A program made the translations under genes and the position numbers. The notes beneath the pieces are model-generated. The model worked only from the letters and a program-made list of their open reading frames with translations, had not been told where the DNA came from and ran no database searches. 11,254 nucleotides of DNA from Dehalococcoidia bacterium. GTDB lineage: Bacteria > Chloroflexota > Dehalococcoidia > JACQUA01. Every line of letters starts with the position of its first letter. The stretch's first letter is position 1. Below are positions 6,512 to 11,254 of the stretch, in pieces. The DNA is taken from positions 1 through 11,254 of the forward strand of contig JAUYHV010000196.1 in the NCBI GenBank assembly GCA_030689845.1, written 5' to 3'.

Positions 6512-7918
6512 TCAGTCCAAAATCACTTCAGTACCGAATTGAGGAACCATTACGTTCCACTGCGTCTTTTCCTTTATATATTCCCCGAATTCTTTAGCAG
6601 CCTCCGATTCTCCGTGGACTACAAAAACCTGTCTCGGAATATTTTCAATACTTGTCAACCACTTTAGAAGCTCTTCCTTATCAGCATGGGAAGAAAAACC
6701 GTGCACCTGCGCTATCCTCGCTCTCACCGGGTATGTTTGCCCCAAAATCCTCACTTCTTTGGCTCCGTCCACGATCAGCCTGCCGAGTGTTCCAACAGCC
6801 TGATAACCTACAAACATTATCGTAGACTCTGGCCGGGTGATGTTTGAAACGAGGTGGTGTTTTATTCTCCCGCCGGTACACATTCCGGAACCTGCTATCA
6901 CCATAACCGTACCTGATATATGGTTAATGGACTTGGATTCGTCAACAGATTGAACCATTTTCAGCCCGGGAAAATCGAAAGGCGAACGGTTATGACGAAC
7001 CAGTTGCGACATTTTCTTGTCAAATAGCTCCGAATGTTCCCGGAAAACTTCAGTCATCTTCACCGCCATCGGACTGTCGAGAAAGACCATCAGGTGAGGA
7101 ATTCTATCCTGAAGCAACAGTTCATTTAAATGGTACAATATTTCCTGGCTTCGCTGCAGGGCAAAACTGGGGACAATTACATTCCCACGGGCTTTCCATG
7201 TTGAGTTAATAATTTCTGCAAGTTGATCACTAACATCCGGTGAGCCCTCATGCTGCCTGTTACCATAGGTAGATTCAACAAGAAAATAGTCCACGTCCTT
7301 GAATACACTCGGGTCTCTTAATATAGGCCTATCCCATCTACCCACATCACCTGAAAAAACCATCGTTCTGTCTACTCCCCCCTGACTTATAATAATTTTA
7401 ATCATGGAAGAACCGAGGACATGACCGGCATCATGAAAGGATGCAACAATACCTTCCCCAACATGGACTTTTTCATTGTATTTTACGGGTTCGAACTGGG
7501 GTAAACTGGCCATGGCATCCTCTATGGTGTAAAGAGGAACCTCGGGAAACGGACCTTTTCTCCCCTCTCTTTCATGCCTTTTCCTTTTGAAAGCGGCATC
7601 TTCCTCTTGAAGTTTAGCCGCATCAAGAAGAATAATTCTGGCGAGTTCCGCCGTGGCTTCCGTGCAAAATATTTTACCTCTAAAACCATCCCTTACGAAT
7701 TTTGGTATCAACCCGCAGTGGTCAACATGGGCGTGAGACAACAATAATGCGTCTACGCTGTCGGGTGGAAGTAGAAATGATTCCCAGTTCCGGTTTTTAA
7801 ATGCCCGTTCCTGGTAGAGTCCGCAATCGACCATAAATCTTGCTGTGTTTGCTTCAACAATGTACCGGGATCCGGTTACGTTGCCCGCGGCGCCTGCGAA
7901 TTTTAACTTTATTTTCAA
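6512..7918 (-). CDS. MBL-fold beta-CASP ribonuclease (RNA-processing exonuclease family)
   Basis: A 468-residue metallo-beta-lactamase fold with an inserted beta-CASP domain, the architecture of CPSF73/Ysh1-like nucleases and bacterial homologues that cut RNA with two zinc ions. Zinc motifs are HAHVDH (62-67), GHVLGS (165-170) and SGDVGR (189-194). Beta-CASP motifs follow: acidic Glu215 in VESTYGNR, His411 in HGFSSHAD (406-413), and His435 in VVHGE. No KH domain is present, unlike archaeal CPSF homologues, and no RNase J C-terminal domain. The chosen start is TTG at 7918, because GGGGAGGG sits about seven bases upstream and residue 2 onward (KIKLKFAGAAGNVTGS) is the canonical N-terminus; no suitable ATG exists nearby. 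The gene is followed by LOG in the same direction. Function in RNA turnover or maturation is inferred from family. Confidence 0.94.
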   Translation of the reverse strand: MKIKLKFAGAAGNVTGSRYIVEANTARFMVDCGLYQERAFKNRNWESFLLPPDSVDALLLSHAHVDHCGLIPKFVRDGFRGKIFCTEATAELARIILLDAAKLQEEDAAFKRKRHEREGRKGPFPEVPLYTIEDAMASLPQFEPVKYNEKVHVGEGIVASFHDAGHVLGSSMIKIIISQGGVDRTMVFSGDVGRWDRPILRDPSVFKDVDYFLVESTYGNRQHEGSPDVSDQLAEIINSTWKARGNVIVPSFALQRSQEILYHLNELLLQDRIPHLMVFLDSPMAVKMTEVFREHSELFDKKMSQLVRHNRSPFDFPGLKMVQSVDESKSINHISGTVMVIAGSGMCTGGRIKHHLVSNITRPESTIMFVGYQAVGTLGRLIVDGAKEVRILGQTYPVRARIAQVHGFSSHADKEELLKWLTSIENIPRQVFVVHGESEAAKEFGEYIKEKTQWNVMVPQFGTEVILD

Positions 7919-7990
7919 AATAGCCCTCCCCGTTGACTTCCTGATATGATACTAATTAACGAGAATAACTTCCAGTCTGATAAATTTGGT

Positions 7991-8024
7991 GCTCATAACT
8001 TTACCATCCCTCGAGACTATGAGC
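7991..8024. repeat. Inverted repeat GCTCATA / TATGAGC in divergent control region
   Basis: Perfect 7-base arms at 7991-7997 and 8018-8024 are separated by 20 bases. The arms overlie elements of the candidate promoters in both directions, which would suit a shared operator bound by a dimer or by two dimers. It could also fold as an RNA hairpin with a large loop. Confidence 0.4.
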
Positions 8025-8026
8025 AA
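7998..8026 (-). promoter_or_regulatory. Weak candidate promoter for the beta-CASP/LOG genes
   Basis: On the minus strand TTGCTC (8021-8026) is followed after 17 bases by TAAAGT (7998-8003). Each hexamer is only a partial consensus match. Transcription would begin near 7991, giving a leader of about 70 nt. It overlaps an inverted repeat and abuts the plus-strand promoter. Confidence 0.3.
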
Positions 8027-8041
8027 TGATTAAATTATAAT
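8013..8041 (+). promoter_or_regulatory. Candidate promoter of the FMN-binding protein gene
   Basis: A perfect TATAAT (8036-8041) is preceded at 17 bases by GAGACT (8013-8018), which matches the -35 consensus at its central GAC only. Transcription would start near 8048, leaving a leader of about 86 nt that contains the 22-bp dyad at 8081-8102. Confidence 0.4.
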
Positions 8042-8080
8042 ATTGTGATATCATTTCTTCGGCAGCTTTTTTAATTAATA

Positions 8081-8102
8081 GGTCTGACCATCTGGCCAGA
8101 CC
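8081..8102. promoter_or_regulatory. 22-bp dyad, candidate operator or leader hairpin
   Basis: Half-sites GGTCTGACCA and TGGCCAGACC face each other across TC; the two match at nine of ten positions. The left half contains GGT-CTG-ACC, which resembles the GGT-N3-ACC core bound by FadR-type GntR regulators such as PdhR and LldR (family knowledge; assignment is inference). It lies between the candidate transcription start and the ribosome site of the FMN-binding gene, so it could equally act as an mRNA hairpin. Confidence 0.45.
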
Positions 8103-8133
8103 GCTGGACAAAAAATGAAGAAAGGATGAAAGA

Positions 8134-8499
8134 ATGGTAACAATTACCCCTGCAATGAAAACTTTACTGGATACCCAGCTTGCAGTTATCGCAACGGCAA
8201 GCAAAGACGGTGTTCCCAACCTGGGGCCAAAAGGGTCAATGCACCTGATTGACGATGCTACCCTTGCTTATGCAGAAAGTCGCGGCGAACAGACCCTCAG
8301 GAATATCCTGGAAAATCCCCGGGTTGTGGTTATGGTGATAAACAGAGAAAAATCTGAAGGATACCGCATTTATGGGACTGCCGAACTGCTGACCAGCGGC
8401 GATTTGTTTGAAAGAGTCGCGGCAAGGCAGGAACAGAGAAAGAAGCCAAGACCCAGGAACGTAGTCAGGATTAAAATCGAAAACATAAACCAGGTCTGA
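8134..8499 (+). CDS. Small FMN-binding split-barrel protein (pyridoxamine 5'-phosphate oxidase family)
   Basis: A 121-residue cytoplasmic protein of the PNPOx-like split beta-barrel family, close in length to small FMN-binding proteins of anaerobes. Recognisable segments are LAVIATASKDGVPNLGPKG (16-34), the two-strand start with the flavin-contacting loop, TLRNILENPRVVVMVI (54-69) and GYRIYGTAEL (76-85). It is much shorter than true PNPOx (about 200 residues) and lacks its C-terminal signature, so pyridoxal phosphate synthesis is unlikely; flavin storage or a small flavin reductase role fits better (inference). The ATG at 8134 follows AAAGGA. An overlapping ATG at 8126 is out of frame. It is the only plus-strand gene I am confident of, divergent from the beta-CASP gene, with a 22-bp dyad in its leader. 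Confidence 0.9.
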   Translation: MVTITPAMKTLLDTQLAVIATASKDGVPNLGPKGSMHLIDDATLAYAESRGEQTLRNILENPRVVVMVINREKSEGYRIYGTAELLTSGDLFERVAARQEQRKKPRPRNVVRIKIENINQV

Positions 8500-8550
8500 C
8501 TAAACCTGCTGACAGGTTTATGGCAGAGGTTCCTGGTTCATTTTAATAAT
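8488..8550 (+). terminator. Nested hairpin at the end of the FMN-binding gene
   Basis: An outer stem AACCAGG (8488-8494) / CCTGGTT (8532-8538) encloses an inner hairpin AAACCTG (8502-8508) / CAGGTTT (8513-8519) with loop CTGA. A T-rich run, CATTTTAATAATT, follows. The outer arm starts inside the last codons of the gene, so full folding would occur only after the ribosome leaves. It is probably a terminator or 3'-end protection structure, though the T run is imperfect. Confidence 0.45.
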
Positions 8551-8618
8551 TCTGCTGGCTGCACATAAATGCCGACCGTCTTTTTCGTTCCCGGGGCCAA
8601 TAACTTTAATATTAGCGC

Positions 8619-8638
8619 GCCCGGCCTGTTTAAATATA
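8619..8638. repeat. Short imperfect direct repeat, copy at the DsrE stop codon
   Basis: GCCCGGCCTGTTTAAATATA here matches GCCCGCCTGTTTAATATAT at 9059-9077 except for two single-base indels. The copies bracket the DsrE-like gene almost exactly. They could be a trace of duplication or excision, but at this length chance is possible. Confidence 0.3.
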
Positions 8639-9052
8639 ATATGTCAAACTCGAACCCAGTGATATTTCAAGGAAACCCATCAACCCTACGACACTATCTG
8701 CCTCAGGAATCAATTGCTCCCGGGAAATACCGAGCACGGCCATAGCTGCGGGACAGGCATATATCTTTAACCCCATCTGGCTGCCAATCCGAAGCAGTTC
8801 CAGATTCGTAGCTAATTTCCCCTTAAAGGCCCCCCCTTGAAGGCGGTTTCTTATCTCTTCCGAGGTTTCTCCCCCCATTTCATCGGCGCGCCCTTTGATG
8901 AGGCGTTTCAAAGCCCCGTAAGTGAACATTGCATGAACTTCCTTACCCGACGACAGGGCAGCAACGGCAATAGAAAGCCCGTAGTTTACTTTGTCCCATG
9001 CGCCGTCATGCATAACAAGAGATATCTTGTCGTGTTTATTCTTCTTGACCAT
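8630..9052 (-). CDS. DsrE/DsrF-like family protein
   Basis: A 140-residue soluble protein with the DsrE fold, a family of small sulfur-carrier or thiol proteins (DsrE/TusD, peroxiredoxin-annotated relatives). ISLVMHDGAWDKVNYGLSIA (10-29) is the first strand-helix, ALSSGKEVHAMFTYGAL (32-48) the second, and GLKIYACPAAMAVLGIS (94-110) carries Cys100 at the position of the reactive cysteine. The lysine- and glycine-rich middle (50-80) is typical of single-gene DsrE-like proteins. It is not part of a dsrEFH or tusBCD cluster, since no partner lies nearby, so a role in sulfur relay is not established. The ATG at 9052 has only a weak GGCGGG site. A good promoter lies about 150 bp upstream, downstream of the VLRF1 gene, suggesting independent expression. 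Confidence 0.85.
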   Translation of the reverse strand: MVKKNKHDKISLVMHDGAWDKVNYGLSIAVAALSSGKEVHAMFTYGALKRLIKGRADEMGGETSEEIRNRLQGGAFKGKLATNLELLRIGSQMGLKIYACPAAMAVLGISREQLIPEADSVVGLMGFLEISLGSSLTYYI

Positions 9053-9058
9053 TATCGT

Positions 9059-9077
9059 GCCCGCCTGTTTAATATAT
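9059..9077. repeat. Short imperfect direct repeat, copy upstream of the DsrE start
   Basis: Second copy of the 19-20 base repeat that flanks the DsrE-like gene; it lies directly upstream of that gene's start codon and includes its weak ribosome site. Confidence 0.3.
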
Positions 9078-9207
9078 TTTTGGTAAAATAACCGATATGT
9101 TTTGAAGCTGTTTAAGTTCAGGTAATTATCCCCTATCTTGCAGGATAAAACAGTACCCGGAATCTTCCGCGGTTTTCTTTAAACTCCCGCGCCTGTCGCG
9201 TTAACAT

Positions 9208-9235
9208 ATTATACTTTCTATACATTCGATGTAAA
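9208..9235 (-). promoter_or_regulatory. Candidate strong promoter of the DsrE-like gene
   Basis: On the minus strand TTTACA (9230-9235) is followed after 16 bases by a perfect TATAAT (9208-9213). Transcription would start near 9201 and leave a leader of about 150 nt. The leader contains small stems such as TTATCC/GGATAA (9126-9131 and 9143-9148). The promoter begins 14 bases past the stop codon of the upstream gene. Confidence 0.5.
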
Positions 9236-9249
9236 CAAAAAATATCGTG

Positions 9250-10029
9250 TTAGTCGGGTTTTTCAGGTACAGCCCGAATAGTGAACACAACAGCCGTATT
9301 CAATGTCTCCACAGCCTGCTGCATGGATTCTTTATCTGCATACCGTATTTCGGGAAACCTCTTCGAGATGCGGGCAGCTTCCGACTCAAGAATACTGCAG
9401 TAATTCAGCAGGGGTTTGATAATAAGCCGGTTCCCACCGAAAAAAACATGGTCGGGGGGATATCCATGCACTGTTTCCTCGATTCGGTTAGCCACCTTCC
9501 TTAAAAAATCTTTTTTCTGTTCCTCAGTTCTCCTTGCGAACCGTTTCTGGCTGCTCCCTCCCTTTTTGTGCTTTTTATGGATAAAACCCGTGCCCAATTT
9601 GCGTGAAAGAAGTATATCTCCTTTAACTACACAAACCGCGTAAGAACCCCAGGTTATCAGGATCAGCCATATTACCGGTTCCAAAGACGCATGGTGACGC
9701 AACATTTCAGTAGCCGCCTTGCCTGAGAAAGATTTTTCATCGATGATAGGCAGAGGCGGAAGTACGATATAGCTTTCATTTGATTCACACCAGAACACAC
9801 AGGCGCCGGTATTGCGGTAATGAATTTCCTGCGATACCGGACCGGCGGCAAGAGCATCTTTTATTACCCGAGGTAGATCACCGGTTCCCGAACCTGGGGT
9901 TTCAGCACTATCTTCTGAAGAATATGGTTTTAAATACACGGTAAGGAACGGGTTATCATTTTTCTCCACATGATCCAGGAACCCGAAAAGTTTATCCCTG
10001 CTGAGATACCGTTTTTCCACAATAAGCAT
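9250..10029 (-). CDS. VLRF1-type (Vms1-like release factor 1) peptidyl-tRNA hydrolase homologue
   Basis: A 259-residue protein resembling the bacterial Vms1-like release-factor (acVLRF1/baeRF) family, which cleaves peptidyl-tRNA on stalled large ribosomal subunits. After an N-terminal region with FLTVYLKPY (28-36) and YIVLPPLPIIDEKSF (87-101), the core strand WGSYAVCVVKGDILLSRKLGTG (127-148) leads into the basic loop HKKHKKGGSSQKRFARR (151-167). The GSSQ there gives the GxxQ signature of eRF1-like hydrolases, with Gln161 as the presumed catalytic residue. A helix EEQKKDFLRKVANRIEE (169-185) and FFGGNRLIIKPLL (196-208) follow, as in the family. No zinc finger, ankyrin or VCP-binding segment of eukaryotic Vms1 is present. 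The ATG at 10029 has no good ribosome site (GGAAAG is about 22 bases away). Neighbouring DsrE has its own promoter, so no operon is evident. Family call rests on the motif and fold pattern by eye. Confidence 0.78.
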   Translation of the reverse strand: MLIVEKRYLSRDKLFGFLDHVEKNDNPFLTVYLKPYSSEDSAETPGSGTGDLPRVIKDALAAGPVSQEIHYRNTGACVFWCESNESYIVLPPLPIIDEKSFSGKAATEMLRHHASLEPVIWLILITWGSYAVCVVKGDILLSRKLGTGFIHKKHKKGGSSQKRFARRTEEQKKDFLRKVANRIEETVHGYPPDHVFFGGNRLIIKPLLNYCSILESEAARISKRFPEIRYADKESMQQAVETLNTAVVFTIRAVPEKPD

Positions 10030-10339
10030 TTTAACAAATCATAAATCTTTCCACACTGGCGGCAAGGTTGGAGTTTGGAAATTAAGCCCTTTGGGCAATA
10101 CTTAACTCTTGGTAGTCCCTGAAGCGTGTACCGACATCACAAACTTGTGTAATGTCCCCATAATATCTTGACAATAAGTCTCCTGGATGAGATTATTGCG
10201 GTATGTGGAAAGCAGCAGACGTTTTACCAATGACAGATGAACAGAGAAAGACCGTAACAACCCGGGGAAGAGCTCTAAGGAAGGTTCACTCCAGACATAT
10301 CCTCAACATGGAAACTCAGCTTAGGAATCTAACTAATTA
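10030..10339. other. Gene-poor region upstream of the VLRF1 gene
   Basis: No long coding frame is present. It holds a short GCCC-TTT-GGGC hairpin (10086-10096), a longer stem at 10133-10156, a weak minus-strand promoter-like pair TTGTCA-N17-TACACA near 10150-10178, and a plus-strand fragment that may be the start of a transposase (10203-10355). The mixture suggests a decayed mobile-element site. Confidence 0.5.
10133..10156. repeat. Inverted repeat GACAT-CACAA / TTGTG-ATGTC
   Basis: GACATCACAA and TTGTG-TA-ATGTC pair over ten bases with a two-base bulge and a two-base centre (AC). It is followed on the plus strand by CCCC. It could be an operator for the VLRF1 gene or a terminal or subterminal hairpin of a lost insertion sequence. 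Confidence 0.4.
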
Positions 10340-10355
10340 CTATGGTACAACTTGA
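10203..10355 (+). pseudogene. Possible N-terminal remnant of an IS630-like transposase
   Basis: An open frame of 50 codons starts MWKAADVLPMTDEQRKTV and continues through RALRKVHSRHILN, ending in TGA at 10353. The order 'LxxTDEQRxT ... A.RK..R..IL' resembles the helix-turn-helix start of IS630-family transposases, whose full length is above 300 residues; the DDE catalytic part is absent. There is no good ribosome site. The last 16 bases overlap the end of the opposite-strand repeat protein. Base composition looks coding-like, but the match is by eye and weak; a chance frame remains possible. Confidence 0.3.
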
Positions 10356-11185
10356 AATGAGAGTATATTTGACTGAGAACCTCCTGGATTGGTTACCTGA
10401 GCGCTCCAAGTTCCCGTCTCAGTCAGCCCTACGTATACGTTTATCTGACCGGAATTTATAAATTGGGTTCGGTCGGCGGGAATTACGTAGGTACTTCCAC
10501 CAATACGTAGGGTAACCTCTGACTGTGAAACAAAGCCGCTTCCGAGTATGGATATCCATTGCCGAGTTGCCTGGACTTTTGGCTGGCTTGGGCTTACACC
10601 AGATATTTGGGGGAGTACAAGTTGCTTCACCATGTAGGCATGCTTGGTATCAGTGGCGGTGATAGACTGCGACCAGGAGTTGGTGTTAAAACCGCTCTTG
10701 GAGGCAGTGAAGCTCCAGGTGCCCGCAGTCCCGCTGATGCTGACATAGCCGCTGGAGTTGGTTACCTGGCTGAAAGAAGCACCCGCGCCATCCTGGCCGG
10801 TGACCTGTGCCCCGGAGATTATGGGGCCACTGGCGCTGTTCTCATGGACGTATAATGTCAGGGTAACCGGCGCTTGGGCAGTGGTGAAAGACCAGGGTGA
10901 AGATAAAGGACCCCAGCCGGCATCATTGCCCGCTCTCATGTTCCATCGATAGATGACACCGCCTTCAAGGGTAATGGATAGAGTTTGGGAAGTCCCGGTT
11001 ACAGCCTCATTCTGGTAAACAAGGTTCGCTTCCCCATATGGCGGCTTACTCACGTAGAGGCCATACTTGGTGGCTCCGCTCACCGCCTGCCACTGTAAGG
11101 TGGGACTGGTGGAGACACCAGTAGCTCCACTGGACGGTGAGGTATGGGAAGGCGCTGAGGTAGGGGGACTAACCCCTTTGACCAT
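10340..11185 (-). CDS. C-terminal part of a modular extracellular repeat protein (FnIII-like, carboxypeptidase-regulatory-like, IPT/TIG)
   Basis: The 281-codon frame has three beta-sandwich modules: an FnIII-like domain (about 15-102; PTLQWQAVSGATKYGLYV and YRWNMRAGNDAGWGPLSS are typical), a carboxypeptidase-regulatory/Cna-B-like domain (106-187; ISGAQVTGQDGAG, TNSSGYVSISG, FTASKSGF), and a terminal IPT/TIG domain (191-280; PQISGVSPSQPK, ILGSGFVSQSEVTLRIGG, VTNPGGSQSN). The Ser/Thr/Gly-rich composition fits a secreted or surface protein, but no signal peptide is present. The ATG at 11185 is almost certainly not a natural start: it has no ribosome site and directly follows an in-frame TAA at 11186-11188. 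The same reading frame continues upstream with the same module, so this is the 3' part of a longer gene interrupted by a stop. It is either a pseudogene, a reinitiation product or a sequence error. Ligand or function unknown. Confidence 0.8.
   Translation of the reverse strand: MVKGVSPPTSAPSHTSPSSGATGVSTSPTLQWQAVSGATKYGLYVSKPPYGEANLVYQNEAVTGTSQTLSITLEGGVIYRWNMRAGNDAGWGPLSSPWSFTTAQAPVTLTLYVHENSASGPIISGAQVTGQDGAGASFSQVTNSSGYVSISGTAGTWSFTASKSGFNTNSWSQSITATDTKHAYMVKQLVLPQISGVSPSQPKVQATRQWISILGSGFVSQSEVTLRIGGSTYVIPADRTQFINSGQINVYVGLTETGTWSAQVTNPGGSQSNILSFQVVP
10638..10702 (-). repeat. 552-bp-period coding repeat, downstream copy
   Basis: These 65 bases align with 11190-11254 with six substitutions and no gaps. 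The offset of 552 bases is 184 codons, the size of one FnIII plus carboxypeptidase-regulatory-like unit. Confidence 0.85.
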
Positions 11186-11254
11186 TTAAGCATGCTTGGT
11201 ATCAGTGGCGGTGATGGACTGCGACCAGGAGTTGGTATCATAGCCGTTCTTGGA
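11186..11254 (-). pseudogene. Upstream part of the same repeat protein, ending at an in-frame TAA (partial, right edge)
   Basis: The frame reads SKNGYDTNSWSQSITATDTKHA then TAA. In the next copy the corresponding peptide SKSGFNTNSWSQSITATDTK continues HAYMVK without interruption. The stop therefore replaces the tyrosine codon (TAC in the other copy), and the ATG GTC AAA after it matches the intact copy's ATG GTG AAG. The rest of the gene, including any signal peptide, lies to the right. Confidence 0.75.
11190..11254 (-). repeat. 552-bp-period coding repeat, upstream copy (continues past window)
   Basis: Second copy of the repeat at 10638-10702, cut by the window edge. Most differences fall in the segment encoding SKNGYD versus SKSGFN. 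Confidence 0.85.

Noticed and set aside
8041..8060. TTGTGATATCATTTC as a possible Rex or FNR/CRP box
   Set aside because: Only one half matches the TTGTGA half-site; the second half lacks the needed symmetry.
8001..8219. 72-codon minus-strand frame across the divergent control region
   Set aside because: It overlaps the FMN-binding gene on the opposite strand and covers promoter-like sequence; no start signal or family match.
10083..10190. Short minus-strand frame with protein-like text (GDITQVCDVGTRFRDYQEL)
   Set aside because: Only 36 codons between stops, no ribosome site, and no family recognised; kept only as possible debris in the gene-poor region.
10559..10952. Plus-strand frames opposite the repeat protein
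   Set aside because: The minus strand encodes three recognisable beta-sandwich domains; the plus-strand frames are shadows of the biased Ser/Thr/Gly codons.
1..11254. CRISPR array, tRNA or rRNA genes
   Set aside because: No regularly spaced short repeats, no cloverleaf-like segments with a conserved TTCGA loop, and no rRNA-like stretches were seen.

Overview
The window looks like a stretch of chromosome from a strictly anaerobic, low-to-moderate G+C Gram-positive bacterium, probably a Clostridia/Peptococcaceae-type (Desulfotomaculum/Pelotomaculum-like) organism. That is an inference from gene content: a tungsten-type aldehyde:ferredoxin oxidoreductase (AOR) homologue, an Fe-S-type Old Yellow Enzyme homologue, a DsrE-family protein and a secreted FnIII/IPT repeat protein. 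No rRNA, tRNA or CRISPR array was seen. Nine protein genes or parts of genes are on the minus strand and one clear gene is on the plus strand.

Positions 1-3668 (minus strand, transcribed right to left) form a probable operon: AOR-family oxidoreductase, then a single-domain Old Yellow Enzyme (OYE) flavoprotein with a C-terminal four-cysteine cluster motif, then a PdxA-family dehydrogenase/decarboxylase cut by the left edge. A TTGACA/TAGAAT promoter lies about 130 nt upstream of the AOR gene. The three make a coherent anaerobic redox set, but the substrate cannot be read from the sequence. A four-carbon sugar-acid route (PdxA2-like) and an aromatic or alicyclic acid route (TphB/BamB-like) both remain possible.

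Positions 3669-7918 (minus strand) hold a 397-bp gene-free stretch, an MFS transporter with an unusual C-terminal tail of 35-residue periodic repeats, a LOG/TIGR00730 nucleotide phosphoribohydrolase, and an MBL-fold beta-CASP ribonuclease that starts with TTG. Beta-CASP and LOG are 48 bp apart and are likely co-transcribed. Palindromes between LOG and MFS may separate the MFS gene.

Positions 7919-8629 contain a divergent control region (a 7-bp-arm inverted repeat overlying promoters in both directions, and a 22-bp dyad in the leader) and the only clear plus-strand gene, a small FMN-binding split-barrel (pyridoxamine-phosphate-oxidase-like) protein, followed by a nested hairpin.

Positions 8630-10029 (minus strand) encode a DsrE-like protein with its own strong promoter and, upstream of it, a VLRF1-type peptidyl-tRNA hydrolase/release-factor homologue carrying the GxxQ motif. 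The latter suggests nascent-chain release from stalled ribosomes.

Positions 10030-11254 hold a gene-poor stretch with a hairpin and a possible IS630-like transposase remnant, then the 3' end of a modular extracellular protein (FnIII-like, carboxypeptidase-regulatory-like, IPT/TIG). A 552-bp (184-codon) repeat period is visible, and a single in-frame TAA sits exactly at the repeat junction, so this gene is either broken or read by an unusual mechanism.
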